Under the pieces are notes generated by a model. That model was not told the origin of the DNA. It did no database searches and worked only from the letters and a program-made list of their open reading frames with translations. Positions 1 to 7,717 of a stretch of DNA of 57,799 nt are shown piece by piece. Source of the stretch: an uncultured Pelagibacteraceae bacterium (GTDB taxonomy: Bacteria; Pseudomonadota; Alphaproteobacteria; Pelagibacterales; Pelagibacteraceae); assembly GCA_902569185.1 (NCBI GenBank), contig CACFTH010000003.1, positions 1 through 57,799 of the forward strand, read 5' to 3'. Positions within the stretch are counted from its first letter, which is position 1. Each line of letters opens with the position of its first letter. Position numbers and translations under genes: made by a program.

Positions 1-350
1 ATAATCTACAAAGAGCTTATATTTCAATTAAAAGTGATCCCAGTCTGAAAGAAAATAAGGATCTAGATAAGTTTTTGAGTAATATTCAAATTATTGAAAA
101 AGATTTAATTTCGATTTTTAAAAAGAACAAAATCGAAAAAATTGACACAAAAAACAAAAAATTTGATCCTAATTTTCACCAAGCAATGACTGAAATGGAA
201 GATGACAAAGTCGAACCTGGGACTATTGTACAAGAAATGTTGCCAGGTTACATGTTTGGCAATAGGCTATTAAGGGCATCTTTAGTGGCTGTTTCCAAAA
301 AAAAAGCTCAAAATGAGGAAAAAAAACCTGAAAATAGTGAAAAAAAATAA
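1..350 (+). CDS. grpE: GrpE nucleotide exchange factor, C-terminal part (cut by window edge)
   Basis: The reading frame is open from base 3, so the gene begins before the window; about 115 C-terminal residues are visible. The stretch VEPGTIVQEMLPGYMFGNRLLR matches in type the GrpE beta-domain signature (GTVVQVxxxGYxxxxRxLRPAxV), which contacts DnaK and releases ADP. The C-terminus is a lysine/glutamate-rich tail. It lies 48 nt upstream of dnaK on the same strand, the classic grpE-dnaK-dnaJ order, so it should act with those cytoplasmic chaperones. A TTG at 75 is only an internal leucine codon, because the coding frame continues upstream without a break. Confidence 0.93.
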   Translation, partial: NLQRAYISIKSDPSLKENKDLDKFLSNIQIIEKDLISIFKKNKIEKIDTKNKKFDPNFHQAMTEMEDDKVEPGTIVQEMLPGYMFGNRLLRASLVAVSKKKAQNEEKKPENSEKK

Positions 351-360
351 CAATTTTCAT

Positions 361-388
361 CTTGTAGACTAGAAAAAAACACCCATAT
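361..388 (+). promoter_or_regulatory. Sigma32 (heat-shock)-like promoter before dnaK
   Basis: CTTGTA at 361-366 and ACCCATAT at 381-388, 14 nt apart, resemble the RpoH consensus CTTGAA / CCCCATNT (5/6 and 7/8 matches). The ATG of dnaK is only 10 nt beyond the -10 element and has no Shine-Dalgarno sequence, so a transcript from here would have a very short leader or none. This is motif inference; readthrough from grpE is also possible. Confidence 0.55.
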
Positions 389-398
389 AACATTTATT

Positions 399-2324
399 AT
401 GAGTAGAGTAATAGGAATAGATTTAGGAACGACAAATTCTTGCGTTTCAATAATGGACGGCAAACAAGCTAAAGTAATTGAAAACGCCGAGGGGCAAAGA
501 ACAACCCCATCTGTTGTAGCTTTTCTTGAAAAAGATGAAAAACTTGTTGGACAACCTGCTAAGAGACAGGCAGTAACAAATCCAAACGATACAATCTTTG
601 CAGCTAAGAGGTTAATTGGAAGAACCTTTGATGACAATTCTGTCAAAAAAGATATTGAAAAAGTCCCTTTTAAAATTGTTAAATCAGAAAAAAATGATGC
701 ATGGATTGAAGCAAAGGGAAAAAAATATTCACCTTCACAAATATCTGCTTTTATTCTTCAAAAAATGAAGGAGACTGCTGAAAAACATTTGGGGCAACCA
801 GTAACAAAAGCAGTTATCACCGTTCCTGCATATTTTAATGATGCACAAAGACAAGCAACGAAAGATGCGGGTAAGATAGCTGGCTTAGAAGTTTTGAGAA
901 TTATAAATGAACCGACTGCTGCATCTTTAGCTTACGGTTTAGATAAAAAAGGTGGAAAAAAAATTGCTGTGTATGATCTAGGAGGCGGTACCTTTGATGT
1001 GTCTATCTTAGAAATTGGTGATGGTGTATTTGAAGTAAAATCAACTAATGGTGATACATTTTTAGGTGGTGAAGATTTTGATGATACTATCGTAGATTAT
1101 CTAGTTTCTGAATTTAAAAAAGATAATGGAATTGATTTAAAGGGAGACAAATTAGCATTACAGAGATTAAAAGAAGCAGCTGAGAAAGCTAAAATAGAAC
1201 TATCTTCTGCTACACAAACTGAAATTAATCTTCCTTTCATCACAGCTGATAAGACAGGTCCTAAACACATAAATTTAAAATTTACTAGAGCTAAACTTGA
1301 GGCCCTTGTTGAGAACTTGGTAGAAAGAACTTTGGAACCTTGCAAGACTGCATTAAAGGACTCAGGTTTTTCTGCAGCTGAAATAGATGAGGTGGTTTTA
1401 GTCGGCGGTATGACTAGAATGCCTAAAATTGTTGAAACAGTTAAAAACTTTTTTGGAAAAGATCCAAATAAAAGTGTAAACCCGGACGAAGTAGTTGCAA
1501 TGGGTGCTGCAATCCAAGCAGGAGTATTACAAGGTGATGTTAAAGATGTTCTACTTTTAGACGTAACTCCATTATCTTTAGGTATAGAAACTTTGGGTGG
1601 TGTTTCGACAAAATTAATCGATAAAAATACAACAATACCAACCAAAAAAAGCCAGGTTTTCTCAACAGCAGAGGATAACCAACCTGCGGTATCTATAAGA
1701 GTCCTTCAAGGAGAAAGGGAGATGGCAGCAGATAATAAAATTCTTGGAAATTTTGAATTAGTAGGTATCGCACCAGCTCCAAGGGGAATTCCGCAAATTG
1801 AGGTAACTTTTGACATAGATGCAAATGGTATTGTAAGCGTATCTGCAAAAGATAAAGGTACTGGAAAAGAACAAAAAATTCAAATTCAAGCTTCAGGTGG
1901 TTTATCTGATGAAGAAATTAAAAATATGGTTAAAGATGCAGAAGCGAATAAAGAGTCAGACAAAAAGAAGAGGGATTCGGTCGACTCAAGAAATCAGGCT
2001 GATACTATAATCCATTCGACTGAAAAAAATCTTAAAGAACATGGTAGTAAAATTTCAGATACTGAAAAAAAAGCTATCGAAACAGCCATATCAGATTTAA
2101 GAAATGCGTTAAAAGGCACAGATACTGAAGAAGTTAAAAAGAAAACGCAGTCATTGATCCAGGCTTCAATGAAATTAGGTGAAGCGGTATATAAAAGCCA
2201 ACAAAAACCTGCTGACAAAACTGGTAGAAACAATGATAATGATAAAAAAGACAGTAAAGAAAAAGATAACGTCGTTGATGCAGAAGTTGTAGACTCAAAA
2301 GAAGATAAAGAAAAAAGAGCCTAA
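399..2324 (+). CDS. dnaK: Molecular chaperone DnaK (Hsp70)
   Basis: A 641-residue Hsp70, the usual bacterial length. The N-terminal ATPase domain opens with [10 protein letters not shown] (residues 6-15), has the phosphate-binding [13 protein letters not shown] near residue 194, and the interdomain linker [16 protein letters not shown] near 385. The substrate-binding beta-sandwich and helical lid follow, ending in a charged, lysine/aspartate-rich tail. DnaK binds exposed hydrophobic segments of client proteins in an ATP-driven cycle with DnaJ and GrpE, both adjacent here. The start is set by the conserved N-terminus ([14 protein letters not shown]). A heat-shock-type promoter lies directly upstream. 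Confidence 0.99.
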   Translation: MSRVIGIDLGTTNSCVSIMDGKQAKVIENAEGQRTTPSVVAFLEKDEKLVGQPAKRQAVTNPNDTIFAAKRLIGRTFDDNSVKKDIEKVPFKIVKSEKNDAWIEAKGKKYSPSQISAFILQKMKETAEKHLGQPVTKAVITVPAYFNDAQRQATKDAGKIAGLEVLRIINEPTAASLAYGLDKKGGKKIAVYDLGGGTFDVSILEIGDGVFEVKSTNGDTFLGGEDFDDTIVDYLVSEFKKDNGIDLKGDKLALQRLKEAAEKAKIELSSATQTEINLPFITADKTGPKHINLKFTRAKLEALVENLVERTLEPCKTALKDSGFSAAEIDEVVLVGGMTRMPKIVETVKNFFGKDPNKSVNPDEVVAMGAAIQAGVLQGDVKDVLLLDVTPLSLGIETLGGVSTKLIDKNTTIPTKKSQVFSTAEDNQPAVSIRVLQGEREMAADNKILGNFELVGIAPAPRGIPQIEVTFDIDANGIVSVSAKDKGTGKEQKIQIQASGGLSDEEIKNMVKDAEANKESDKKKRDSVDSRNQADTIIHSTEKNLKEHGSKISDTEKKAIETAISDLRNALKGTDTEEVKKKTQSLIQASMKLGEAVYKSQQKPADKTGRNNDNDKKDSKEKDNVVDAEVVDSKEDKEKRA

Positions 2325-2350
2325 GACTAATAAACAGGAGAAATTTTCTC

Positions 2351-3484
2351 ATGGCAAAAAGAGATTATTATGAAGTCTTAGGAATCACAAAATCCGCGAG
2401 CAAAGAAGAAATTAAAAAAGCATACAGAAAATTAGCACTTAAATATCATCCAGATAAAAATAAAGGTGATAAAGGAGCAGAAGAAAAATTTAAAGAAGGA
2501 AGTGAAGCATACCACGTTCTTTCAGATGATAAGAGAAAAGCAAATTATGACCAATTCGGTCATGCCGCTTTTCAAGGCGGGGGAACAGGTCAGAGTGGTT
2601 TTGGTAACTTTGATTTTTCCTCATCTTTTTCTGATATTTTTGAAGATGTTTTTAGTGATTTTGGATTCGGAAGTTCAGGACAGTCAAGAAGAGGCAGAAG
2701 AAATTATAGGGGGAATGATTTAAGATATGATGTTTCTATAGATTTAAATGATGCTTTCACAGGAAAAGAAGAAAAAATAAATTATACGACTTACAAAAAA
2801 TGTAAAACTTGTTCAGGTAGCGGTGCTAAGTCAGGCTCCAAACCTTCTGCATGTAATTATTGTGGTGGCCAAGGAAAAGTAAGATCTAACCAAGGTTTCT
2901 TTACTATTCAACAAACTTGTCCTGAATGTAGCGGGGAAGGAGAAAAAATAGACAATCCATGCAATAATTGTGGAGGAGCTGGAAAAACACAATCTAATGA
3001 AAATGTATCTGTTAAAATTCCCAAGGGTGTTGATGATGGAACAAGAATTAGAATTGCTGGAAAAGGCGAAGCGGGGACAAAAGGTGGTTCAAATGGTGAT
3101 TTGTATTTATTTGTTTCAGTTGAGCCTCATGATATTTTTAAAAGATCTGAGGAAAATCTGTTTTATGAGCTGCCAGTCTCTTTTGCAGATGCAGCATTAG
3201 GTGCAACTGTAGAGGTACCATCTATTGATGGGGGTAAGACTAAAATTAAAATTCCTTCTGGAACCCAAAGTGGAAAACAGTTAAGACTTAGAGGTAAAGG
3301 TATGCCTATACTTAAAAGAAATCTATTTGGAGATTTATATATTAGAGTTGTTACTGAGGTCCCAACATCTTTAACAAAAAGACAAAAGGAGATCCTTTCA
3401 GAATTTAAAAATTTGGAGGACAACAAGTCTAATCCTTTAATTAAAAATTTCTTCGATAAAGCAAAAAAATTTTGGAAACGGTAA
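2351..3484 (+). CDS. dnaJ: Chaperone protein DnaJ (Hsp40)
   Basis: A 377-residue type I J-protein. The J domain occupies residues 1-70 with HPD at 33-35, which stimulates DnaK ATP hydrolysis. A Gly/Phe-rich linker follows (about 76-115), then four zinc-binding CxxCxGxG repeats ([32 protein letters not shown]) and the C-terminal client-binding beta domains. It begins 26 nt after dnaK with a good ribosome-binding site (CAGGAG). It is therefore a complete zinc-bearing DnaJ and almost certainly co-transcribed with dnaK. The last codon abuts the dapB start. Confidence 0.99.
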   Translation: MAKRDYYEVLGITKSASKEEIKKAYRKLALKYHPDKNKGDKGAEEKFKEGSEAYHVLSDDKRKANYDQFGHAAFQGGGTGQSGFGNFDFSSSFSDIFEDVFSDFGFGSSGQSRRGRRNYRGNDLRYDVSIDLNDAFTGKEEKINYTTYKKCKTCSGSGAKSGSKPSACNYCGGQGKVRSNQGFFTIQQTCPECSGEGEKIDNPCNNCGGAGKTQSNENVSVKIPKGVDDGTRIRIAGKGEAGTKGGSNGDLYLFVSVEPHDIFKRSEENLFYELPVSFADAALGATVEVPSIDGGKTKIKIPSGTQSGKQLRLRGKGMPILKRNLFGDLYIRVVTEVPTSLTKRQKEILSEFKNLEDNKSNPLIKNFFDKAKKFWKR

Positions 3485-4261
3485 ATGAAAAAAATTAATT
3501 TATCAATAACGGGATGTTTAGGTAGAATGGGAAAACAACTTATTAAATCTTCAAAAAGATCCCGAGATTTTAAAATTGTTTCTATTACTGAAAATAGAAA
3601 AATAAATAAAAGAATATCTGGTCTAAGACCTTCGCTTAACTCGAAGGATGCTTTTAAAAAAACAAAGGTAATTATAGATTTTACGGTTCCTAAGTGTACT
3701 TTAGAGGTTCTTAAAATTGCATCAGAATTAAAAACAAGAGTCGTGATTGGTACAACCGGTTTTTCTAAAAAAGAGGAAATTTTAATAAAAAAATATTCTA
3801 AAAGAATACCTATTTTAAAAGCAGGAAATATGAGCTTAGGTATAAATTTATTAGTTTATTTGACCGAAATTGCTTCGAGATCTCTTGGTAATAAATTTTT
3901 AAGTAAGATCCATGAGATACATCATAAACACAAAAAGGATCACCCTTCAGGAACTGCCTTAATGCTAGGAAGAGGAATAGCTGTAGGTAAAAATATTGAT
4001 CTAAGCAAAAATATGGGAACTAAATACTTTAATAAAAAGACTTTTCCATATTCAAAAAAAATTAATTTTAATTCTCGAAGAAAAGGTAAAGTTGTTGGCG
4101 AACATGAAGTAAAATTTTCTAGTGGAAAAGAAGTTATCACTTTAAATCACGAAGCTTTCGATAGGGCTCTGTATTCTGAGGGTGCTCTTACCGCAGCAAA
4201 ATGGTTAATGAATAAAAAACCAGGTTTATACTCAATGAAAAATGTTTTAAATTTTAACTAA
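3485..4261 (+). CDS. dapB: 4-hydroxy-tetrahydrodipicolinate reductase
   Basis: 258 residues, typical for DapB, the NAD(P)H-dependent step of diaminopimelate/lysine synthesis. The N-terminus has the dinucleotide-binding GCLGRMGKQL; GTTGF near residue 80 and the catalytic/substrate motif HHKHKKDHPSGTA near 142-154 are clear. The ATG follows the dnaJ stop codon with no gap, implying translational coupling. A dnaJ-dapB junction is common in alphaproteobacteria. The protein is basic and isoleucine/lysine-rich like its neighbours, with no sign of transfer. Confidence 0.97.
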   Translation: MKKINLSITGCLGRMGKQLIKSSKRSRDFKIVSITENRKINKRISGLRPSLNSKDAFKKTKVIIDFTVPKCTLEVLKIASELKTRVVIGTTGFSKKEEILIKKYSKRIPILKAGNMSLGINLLVYLTEIASRSLGNKFLSKIHEIHHKHKKDHPSGTALMLGRGIAVGKNIDLSKNMGTKYFNKKTFPYSKKINFNSRRKGKVVGEHEVKFSSGKEVITLNHEAFDRALYSEGALTAAKWLMNKKPGLYSMKNVLNFN

Positions 4262-4271
4262 ATTTAAGACA

Positions 4272-4925
4272 ATGAGTCAAAAGAATAGAGCAAAAAAAAT
4301 CTTAAAAATTTTAGATCAAATTTACCCAAAGACACCAATTCCATTAAAACATAAAAATACTTTTACTCTTTTAATATCTGTTGCTCTATCTGCACAAACA
4401 ACAGATTTGAATGTTAATAATGTTACAAAAAATATTTATAAAAAATATTATAAACCAGAACACTTTGTTAAGTTAGGTAGAAAAAAAATTGAGAGACTAA
4501 TTAAAAGTATAGGGCTTTTTAGAAATAAAGCTAAAAGTGTTTATTTTTTATCAAAACAGTTGATTGATAAACATAGAGGAAAAGTACCTAAGAATTTTAA
4601 AGATTTAGAAAATCTTCATGGTGTTGGGCACAAAACTGCAAGTGTAATTATGTCCCAAAAATTTGGGGTACCAGCTTTTCCAGTTGATACACATATACAT
4701 AGATTGGCTCAAAGATGGGGACTTACAAATGGAAAGAATGTAATTCAAACTGAAAAAGATCTTAAAAGACTTTTTCCTAAAAAATCATGGAGTAAACTTC
4801 ATCTTCAAATTATCTATTATGGAAGAGAATATTGTAAAGCTAGAGAGTGCTACGGTGTTACTTGTAAAATCTGTACCACTTGTTATCCTAGAAGAAAAAA
4901 ACCAATCAAAACAAAAAAGGCATAA
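4272..4925 (+). CDS. nth: Endonuclease III (base-excision DNA glycosylase/AP lyase)
   Basis: 217 residues, close to the E. coli length. The helix-hairpin-helix LHGVGHKTASVIM carries the catalytic lysine, and PVDTHIHRLAQRWGL holds the catalytic aspartate. The protein removes oxidised pyrimidines and nicks the abasic site. The C-terminal Fe-S loop is odd: cysteines occur at 188, 193, 198, 201 and 204. Positions 188, 198 and 204 fit the classical C-x6-C-x2-C-x5-C register, but the second ligand position (195) is glycine and C193 may substitute. It follows dapB by 10 nt and is followed by the kinase gene after 1 nt. Confidence 0.96.
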   Translation: MSQKNRAKKILKILDQIYPKTPIPLKHKNTFTLLISVALSAQTTDLNVNNVTKNIYKKYYKPEHFVKLGRKKIERLIKSIGLFRNKAKSVYFLSKQLIDKHRGKVPKNFKDLENLHGVGHKTASVIMSQKFGVPAFPVDTHIHRLAQRWGLTNGKNVIQTEKDLKRLFPKKSWSKLHLQIIYYGREYCKARECYGVTCKICTTCYPRRKKPIKTKKA

Positions 4926-4926
4926 T

Positions 4927-5856
4927 ATGAGAGTTTTAGGAATAGGAAATGCAATTATTGATGTTATTTGTAAAGTTGATGATGATTTTCTAAAAAAAAA
5001 TAATCTTACAAAAAGCACTATGAAATTAGTTGATGAAAATGAATTTAAAACTCTTACATCAAAGTTAAAAATTGACCAGACAATATCGGGTGGATCAGTC
5101 GCTAATTCAATTGTTGGTCTATCACAATTAAAGAATAATGTTGGGTTTATTGGAAAAATTAACAATGATGATTTTGGAAAGAAATATGAAGATGGTTTAA
5201 AAAAAGAAAGAGTAAAATTTTTTTATTCAAGAAAAAATGAAACGATACCTACTGGAACTTGTTTGATTTTAATTACCCCAGACTCTGAAAGGACAATGTG
5301 TACTTTTCTCGGTATAGCAGGAAAAATTAATGATAAAGATATAGATTTAGACGCGATTAAAAGAAGTGATATCACTTTTTTTGAGGGCTATCTATGGGAT
5401 GAAGGTCATCCAAAAAAAGCTTTTGAAAAAGCTATAAAAAATTCAAATAAAACAGCTATGTCACTTTCAGACAAATTTTGCGTTGATAGGCATAAGTTAA
5501 GTTTTCTAAATTTAGTAAAAAATTATTTAGATATTACATTTGCTAATGAACAGGAAATTTTATCTTTAATTAATGCTAAAAATTTCGAGGATGTGATTAC
5601 TTTTGGAAAAAGCATAGGAAAACTAGTGGTGATTACACGTGGTGAGAAAGGAAGTATTGCAATTAGAGGTGATGAGGTTGTTGAGTTTGGTATCTTCAAA
5701 AATTTAAATATTGTAGATTTGACAGGAGCTGGTGATCTTTTTGCTGCTGGATTTTTACACGGTCAAATTAATAATTTATCAATCAAAGAAAGTTTGCAAA
5801 AAGGAACAGAGATGTCTTCAAAGATAATACAAAAAATTGGCGCTAGACTTTCTTAA
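4927..5856 (+). CDS. PfkB-family carbohydrate/nucleoside kinase (adenosine kinase-like)
   Basis: 309 residues when started at the ATG at 4927, which gives the family N-terminus MRVLGIGNAIIDVICKVDD; an earlier in-frame ATG would extend over nth. The first PfkB signature is seen as GGSVANSIVGLSQL and the second, with the catalytic aspartate, as DLTGAGDLFAAGFLHG near residue 265. Alphaproteobacterial proteins of this type are usually annotated as adenosine kinase, so phosphorylation of a nucleoside or sugar with ATP is expected, but the exact substrate cannot be read from sequence. Its end overlaps the antisense ArfA-like gene by 14 nt. Confidence 0.9.
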   Translation: MRVLGIGNAIIDVICKVDDDFLKKNNLTKSTMKLVDENEFKTLTSKLKIDQTISGGSVANSIVGLSQLKNNVGFIGKINNDDFGKKYEDGLKKERVKFFYSRKNETIPTGTCLILITPDSERTMCTFLGIAGKINDKDIDLDAIKRSDITFFEGYLWDEGHPKKAFEKAIKNSNKTAMSLSDKFCVDRHKLSFLNLVKNYLDITFANEQEILSLINAKNFEDVITFGKSIGKLVVITRGEKGSIAIRGDEVVEFGIFKNLNIVDLTGAGDLFAAGFLHGQINNLSIKESLQKGTEMSSKIIQKIGARLS

Positions 5857-5959
5857 GTTTTTTTCTACTATAACTACCTTTTCCTTTTTTAGGCTTAACT
5901 ACACGCTTAGAATATTTTCTAGAAAATAAATCCTTCGCAAATAAATTTCTTTTTTTCAT
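5843..5959 (-). CDS. arfA: ArfA-like alternative ribosome-rescue factor (38 aa)
   Basis: A 38-codon ORF. Its core RVVKPKKGKGSYSRK aligns with E. coli ArfA RVEKNKKGKGSYMRK, including the intact KKGKGSYxRK block that lies in the ribosomal mRNA channel. The upstream part (NLFAKDLFSRKY) resembles the short hydrophobic/basic segment seen in that family. ArfA recruits release factor 2 to ribosomes stalled on truncated mRNA. The ATG overlaps the stop codon of the upstream regulator gene (ATGA), so translation is likely coupled. The protein is about half the length of E. coli ArfA and lacks its long C-terminal tail. Identification rests on this motif only; a generic basic peptide is the alternative. 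Confidence 0.72.
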   Translation of the reverse strand: MKKRNLFAKDLFSRKYSKRVVKPKKGKGSYSRKKLKKV

Positions 5960-6582
5960 AATGAATAACCTTTTTTTGAATTTTTTATAAAATTGCTATC
6001 TTTAAACTTGTCTTTGATTTTTTGTCTAAGTCTATATATATGCGTTTCTACAGTATGAGTATCCGTATCAGTAGAATAATTCCAAATATTCTTTAATATA
6101 AAATCTTTACTTAATGGTTTTGTTGATGAATTCAAAATTTCAATAAAATCAATTTCTTTTTCAGTAATTTTTAAGGAGGTATTATTTTTTTTTAAAATTC
6201 TTTCATTTTTATCTAATATATAATTTTTAATACTTATTAGAGAATTATTTTTAAACTCAAATTTTTTACAAACATTTATAACTTCCTGATTAAATTGTAA
6301 TATGTTTAAAGGAAGCTTTATTATTACTTCAGGTTTTTTTTCAAGATTAATTTTATTTTTTTCCTGAATATATATTTTAGGCTTATTTATATTTAAAGAT
6401 AAAATTTTTTTACTATTTTCGTTGTCGAATAATATTGCATTAATATTCTCATTTTTAAACTCTTTTAAACTTTCAGACAAGATTAAATTAAAGCCAAAAA
6501 AGGTCTTGAGTTCATTAAGTGCATTAGTAAAATTTTCATTGCAAAAACATACTATGTTAATATTGTAATTTTCTTTATGCAT
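5956..6582 (-). CDS. Orphan OmpR/PhoB-type winged-helix regulator with degenerate receiver
   Basis: 208 residues. The C-terminal part (about 115-208) is a winged-helix DNA-binding domain of the OmpR/PhoB class, ending in the HTVETHIYRLRQKI recognition helix region and the wing FIKNSKKGYSL. The N-terminal part looks like a receiver fold: a possible phospho-acceptor aspartate in AILFDNE near residue 53 and a lysine in IIKLPLN near 90, but the usual acidic pair near the N-terminus is not evident (INIVCFCNE). No sensor kinase lies nearby, so phosphorylation-independent control is possible. It shares a back-to-back ATGCAT start with the divergent YkuD gene and overlaps the ArfA-like gene downstream. 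Targets unknown. Confidence 0.82.
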   Translation of the reverse strand: MHKENYNINIVCFCNENFTNALNELKTFFGFNLILSESLKEFKNENINAILFDNENSKKILSLNINKPKIYIQEKNKINLEKKPEVIIKLPLNILQFNQEVINVCKKFEFKNNSLISIKNYILDKNERILKKNNTSLKITEKEIDFIEILNSSTKPLSKDFILKNIWNYSTDTDTHTVETHIYRLRQKIKDKFKDSNFIKNSKKGYSL

Positions 6583-7065
6583 TTATATTTAAAAGATAAA
6601 TTTATCTATTATAAAGACTATAAGATAAAATGCTCTATAGGTAAAATGGGTTTAACTAAGAAAAAAGCTGAGGGCGACCTAAAAACACCAAGGGGCAGTT
6701 TCAATTTTAGATACCTGATGTATAGGTCTGACAGAATAAGTAATATTCAGACAAAATTAAAAAAAATTAAAATAGAAAAAAAATTTGGGTGGTGTGATGA
6801 CACTAGTTCAAATGATTATAATAAGTTAATTCAATTTCCTTTTAAAAAAAAGGCAGAAAGATTGTATTTAAAAGAAAATATTTATGATTTAATTTTGGTT
6901 ATGAGCTACAACATGAATCCAATTTTAAAAAGTAAAGGAAGTGCAATTTTTTTACATTTAGCAAATAAAAAATTTAGCTCTACAAAAGGATGTATAGCAA
7001 TTAAAAAAAAAGATTTTTTAAAAATTTTACCCTCAATAAACAAAAAAACGAAAATCATTATTTGA
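6577..7065 (+). CDS. L,D-transpeptidase-like protein (YkuD domain)
   Basis: 162 residues. The catalytic signature is HLANKKFSSTKGCIAI with His127 and Cys139, matching the YkuD pattern HxxxxxxxxSxGCI; an upstream KTPRGSF motif also fits this fold. YkuD enzymes cross-link peptidoglycan or attach lipoproteins via a Cys nucleophile. No signal peptide or membrane helix is visible, which is unusual for a periplasmic enzyme, but alphaproteobacteria commonly carry such short, leaderless YkuD proteins. The start ATG abuts that of the divergent regulator (ATGCAT). The 3' end overlaps yggS by 8 nt tail to tail. Confidence 0.85.
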   Translation: MHLYLKDKFIYYKDYKIKCSIGKMGLTKKKAEGDLKTPRGSFNFRYLMYRSDRISNIQTKLKKIKIEKKFGWCDDTSSNDYNKLIQFPFKKKAERLYLKENIYDLILVMSYNMNPILKSKGSAIFLHLANKKFSSTKGCIAIKKKDFLKILPSINKKTKIII

Positions 7066-7717
7066 AAGTTCTGGGTCCTAAAATAGCTGATCCTATTCTT
7101 AAAAATGTTGATTTATATTTAATCGCAATTTTATAATCTGATGACATTCCCATACTAAGATCTTTTAAACCCAATTCATAATTCAATTGGGAAACATTGC
7201 TAAAATATTTTTCTGTATTATCATCATTAGGTGGTAAAACCATTAAGCCTATAACGTTTAGTTTTGTTTCATTTTTACAGTACTTTAGAAAACTTTTAAC
7301 ATCTTTTGGTTGGACTCCAGATTTTTGAATTTCATTCCCTATATTAACTTGAATAAAATATGATAGTTTTCTATTGAAATCGTTTTCACTTTTTTTACAT
7401 ATATCTGCCAACTTATGATTGTCCAAAGAATGAATGTAATCAAAGATCTTTACAGCTTTTCTTGCCTTGTTAGATTGTAATTTTCCAACCATATGGACTT
7501 TTAAATTGGGATCTGTTTTTAATTTTTCTGACCATTTATCCTCGGCTTCCTGGACTTTGTTCTCACCATAATGATGATGTCCGGATTTTATTAAAGCCTC
7601 GAGAGCTGACAAAGGAAAAGTTTTGGAAACACAAATTATATTAGGTTTACTTTCACTAGTAAAATTTTTTATACTATCCTTTATTACTTTTAATTTATTT
7701 ATACTTTGATCACTCAT
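7058..7717 (-). CDS. yggS: YggS/PLPBP-family pyridoxal-phosphate homeostasis protein
   Basis: 219 residues from the ATG at 7717 (MSDQSINKL). A TTG 9 nt upstream would add three residues but is less likely. The PLP lysine lies in ICVSKTFP near residue 35, followed by HHYGENKVQEA, and then the barrel motifs VHMVGKLQSNK, YFIQVNIG, LMVLPP and LSMGMSSD, all hallmarks of the YggS/PROSC family. These proteins bind PLP and keep B6 vitamers and amino acid pools balanced rather than catalysing a known reaction. The start codon overlaps by 2 nt that of the divergent ThiE-like gene. Confidence 0.96.
   Translation of the reverse strand: MSDQSINKLKVIKDSIKNFTSESKPNIICVSKTFPLSALEALIKSGHHHYGENKVQEAEDKWSEKLKTDPNLKVHMVGKLQSNKARKAVKIFDYIHSLDNHKLADICKKSENDFNRKLSYFIQVNIGNEIQKSGVQPKDVKSFLKYCKNETKLNVIGLMVLPPNDDNTEKYFSNVSQLNYELGLKDLSMGMSSDYKIAIKYKSTFLRIGSAILGPRTFK

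Noticed and set aside
1097..1645. 182-codon antisense ORF inside dnaK
   Set aside because: It is a shadow of the highly conserved dnaK coding frame; no family resemblance and no ribosome-binding site.
4819..4926. Longer start for the PfkB kinase overlapping nth
   Set aside because: The added 36 residues are an out-of-frame reading of nth; the ATG at 4927 gives the conserved family N-terminus.
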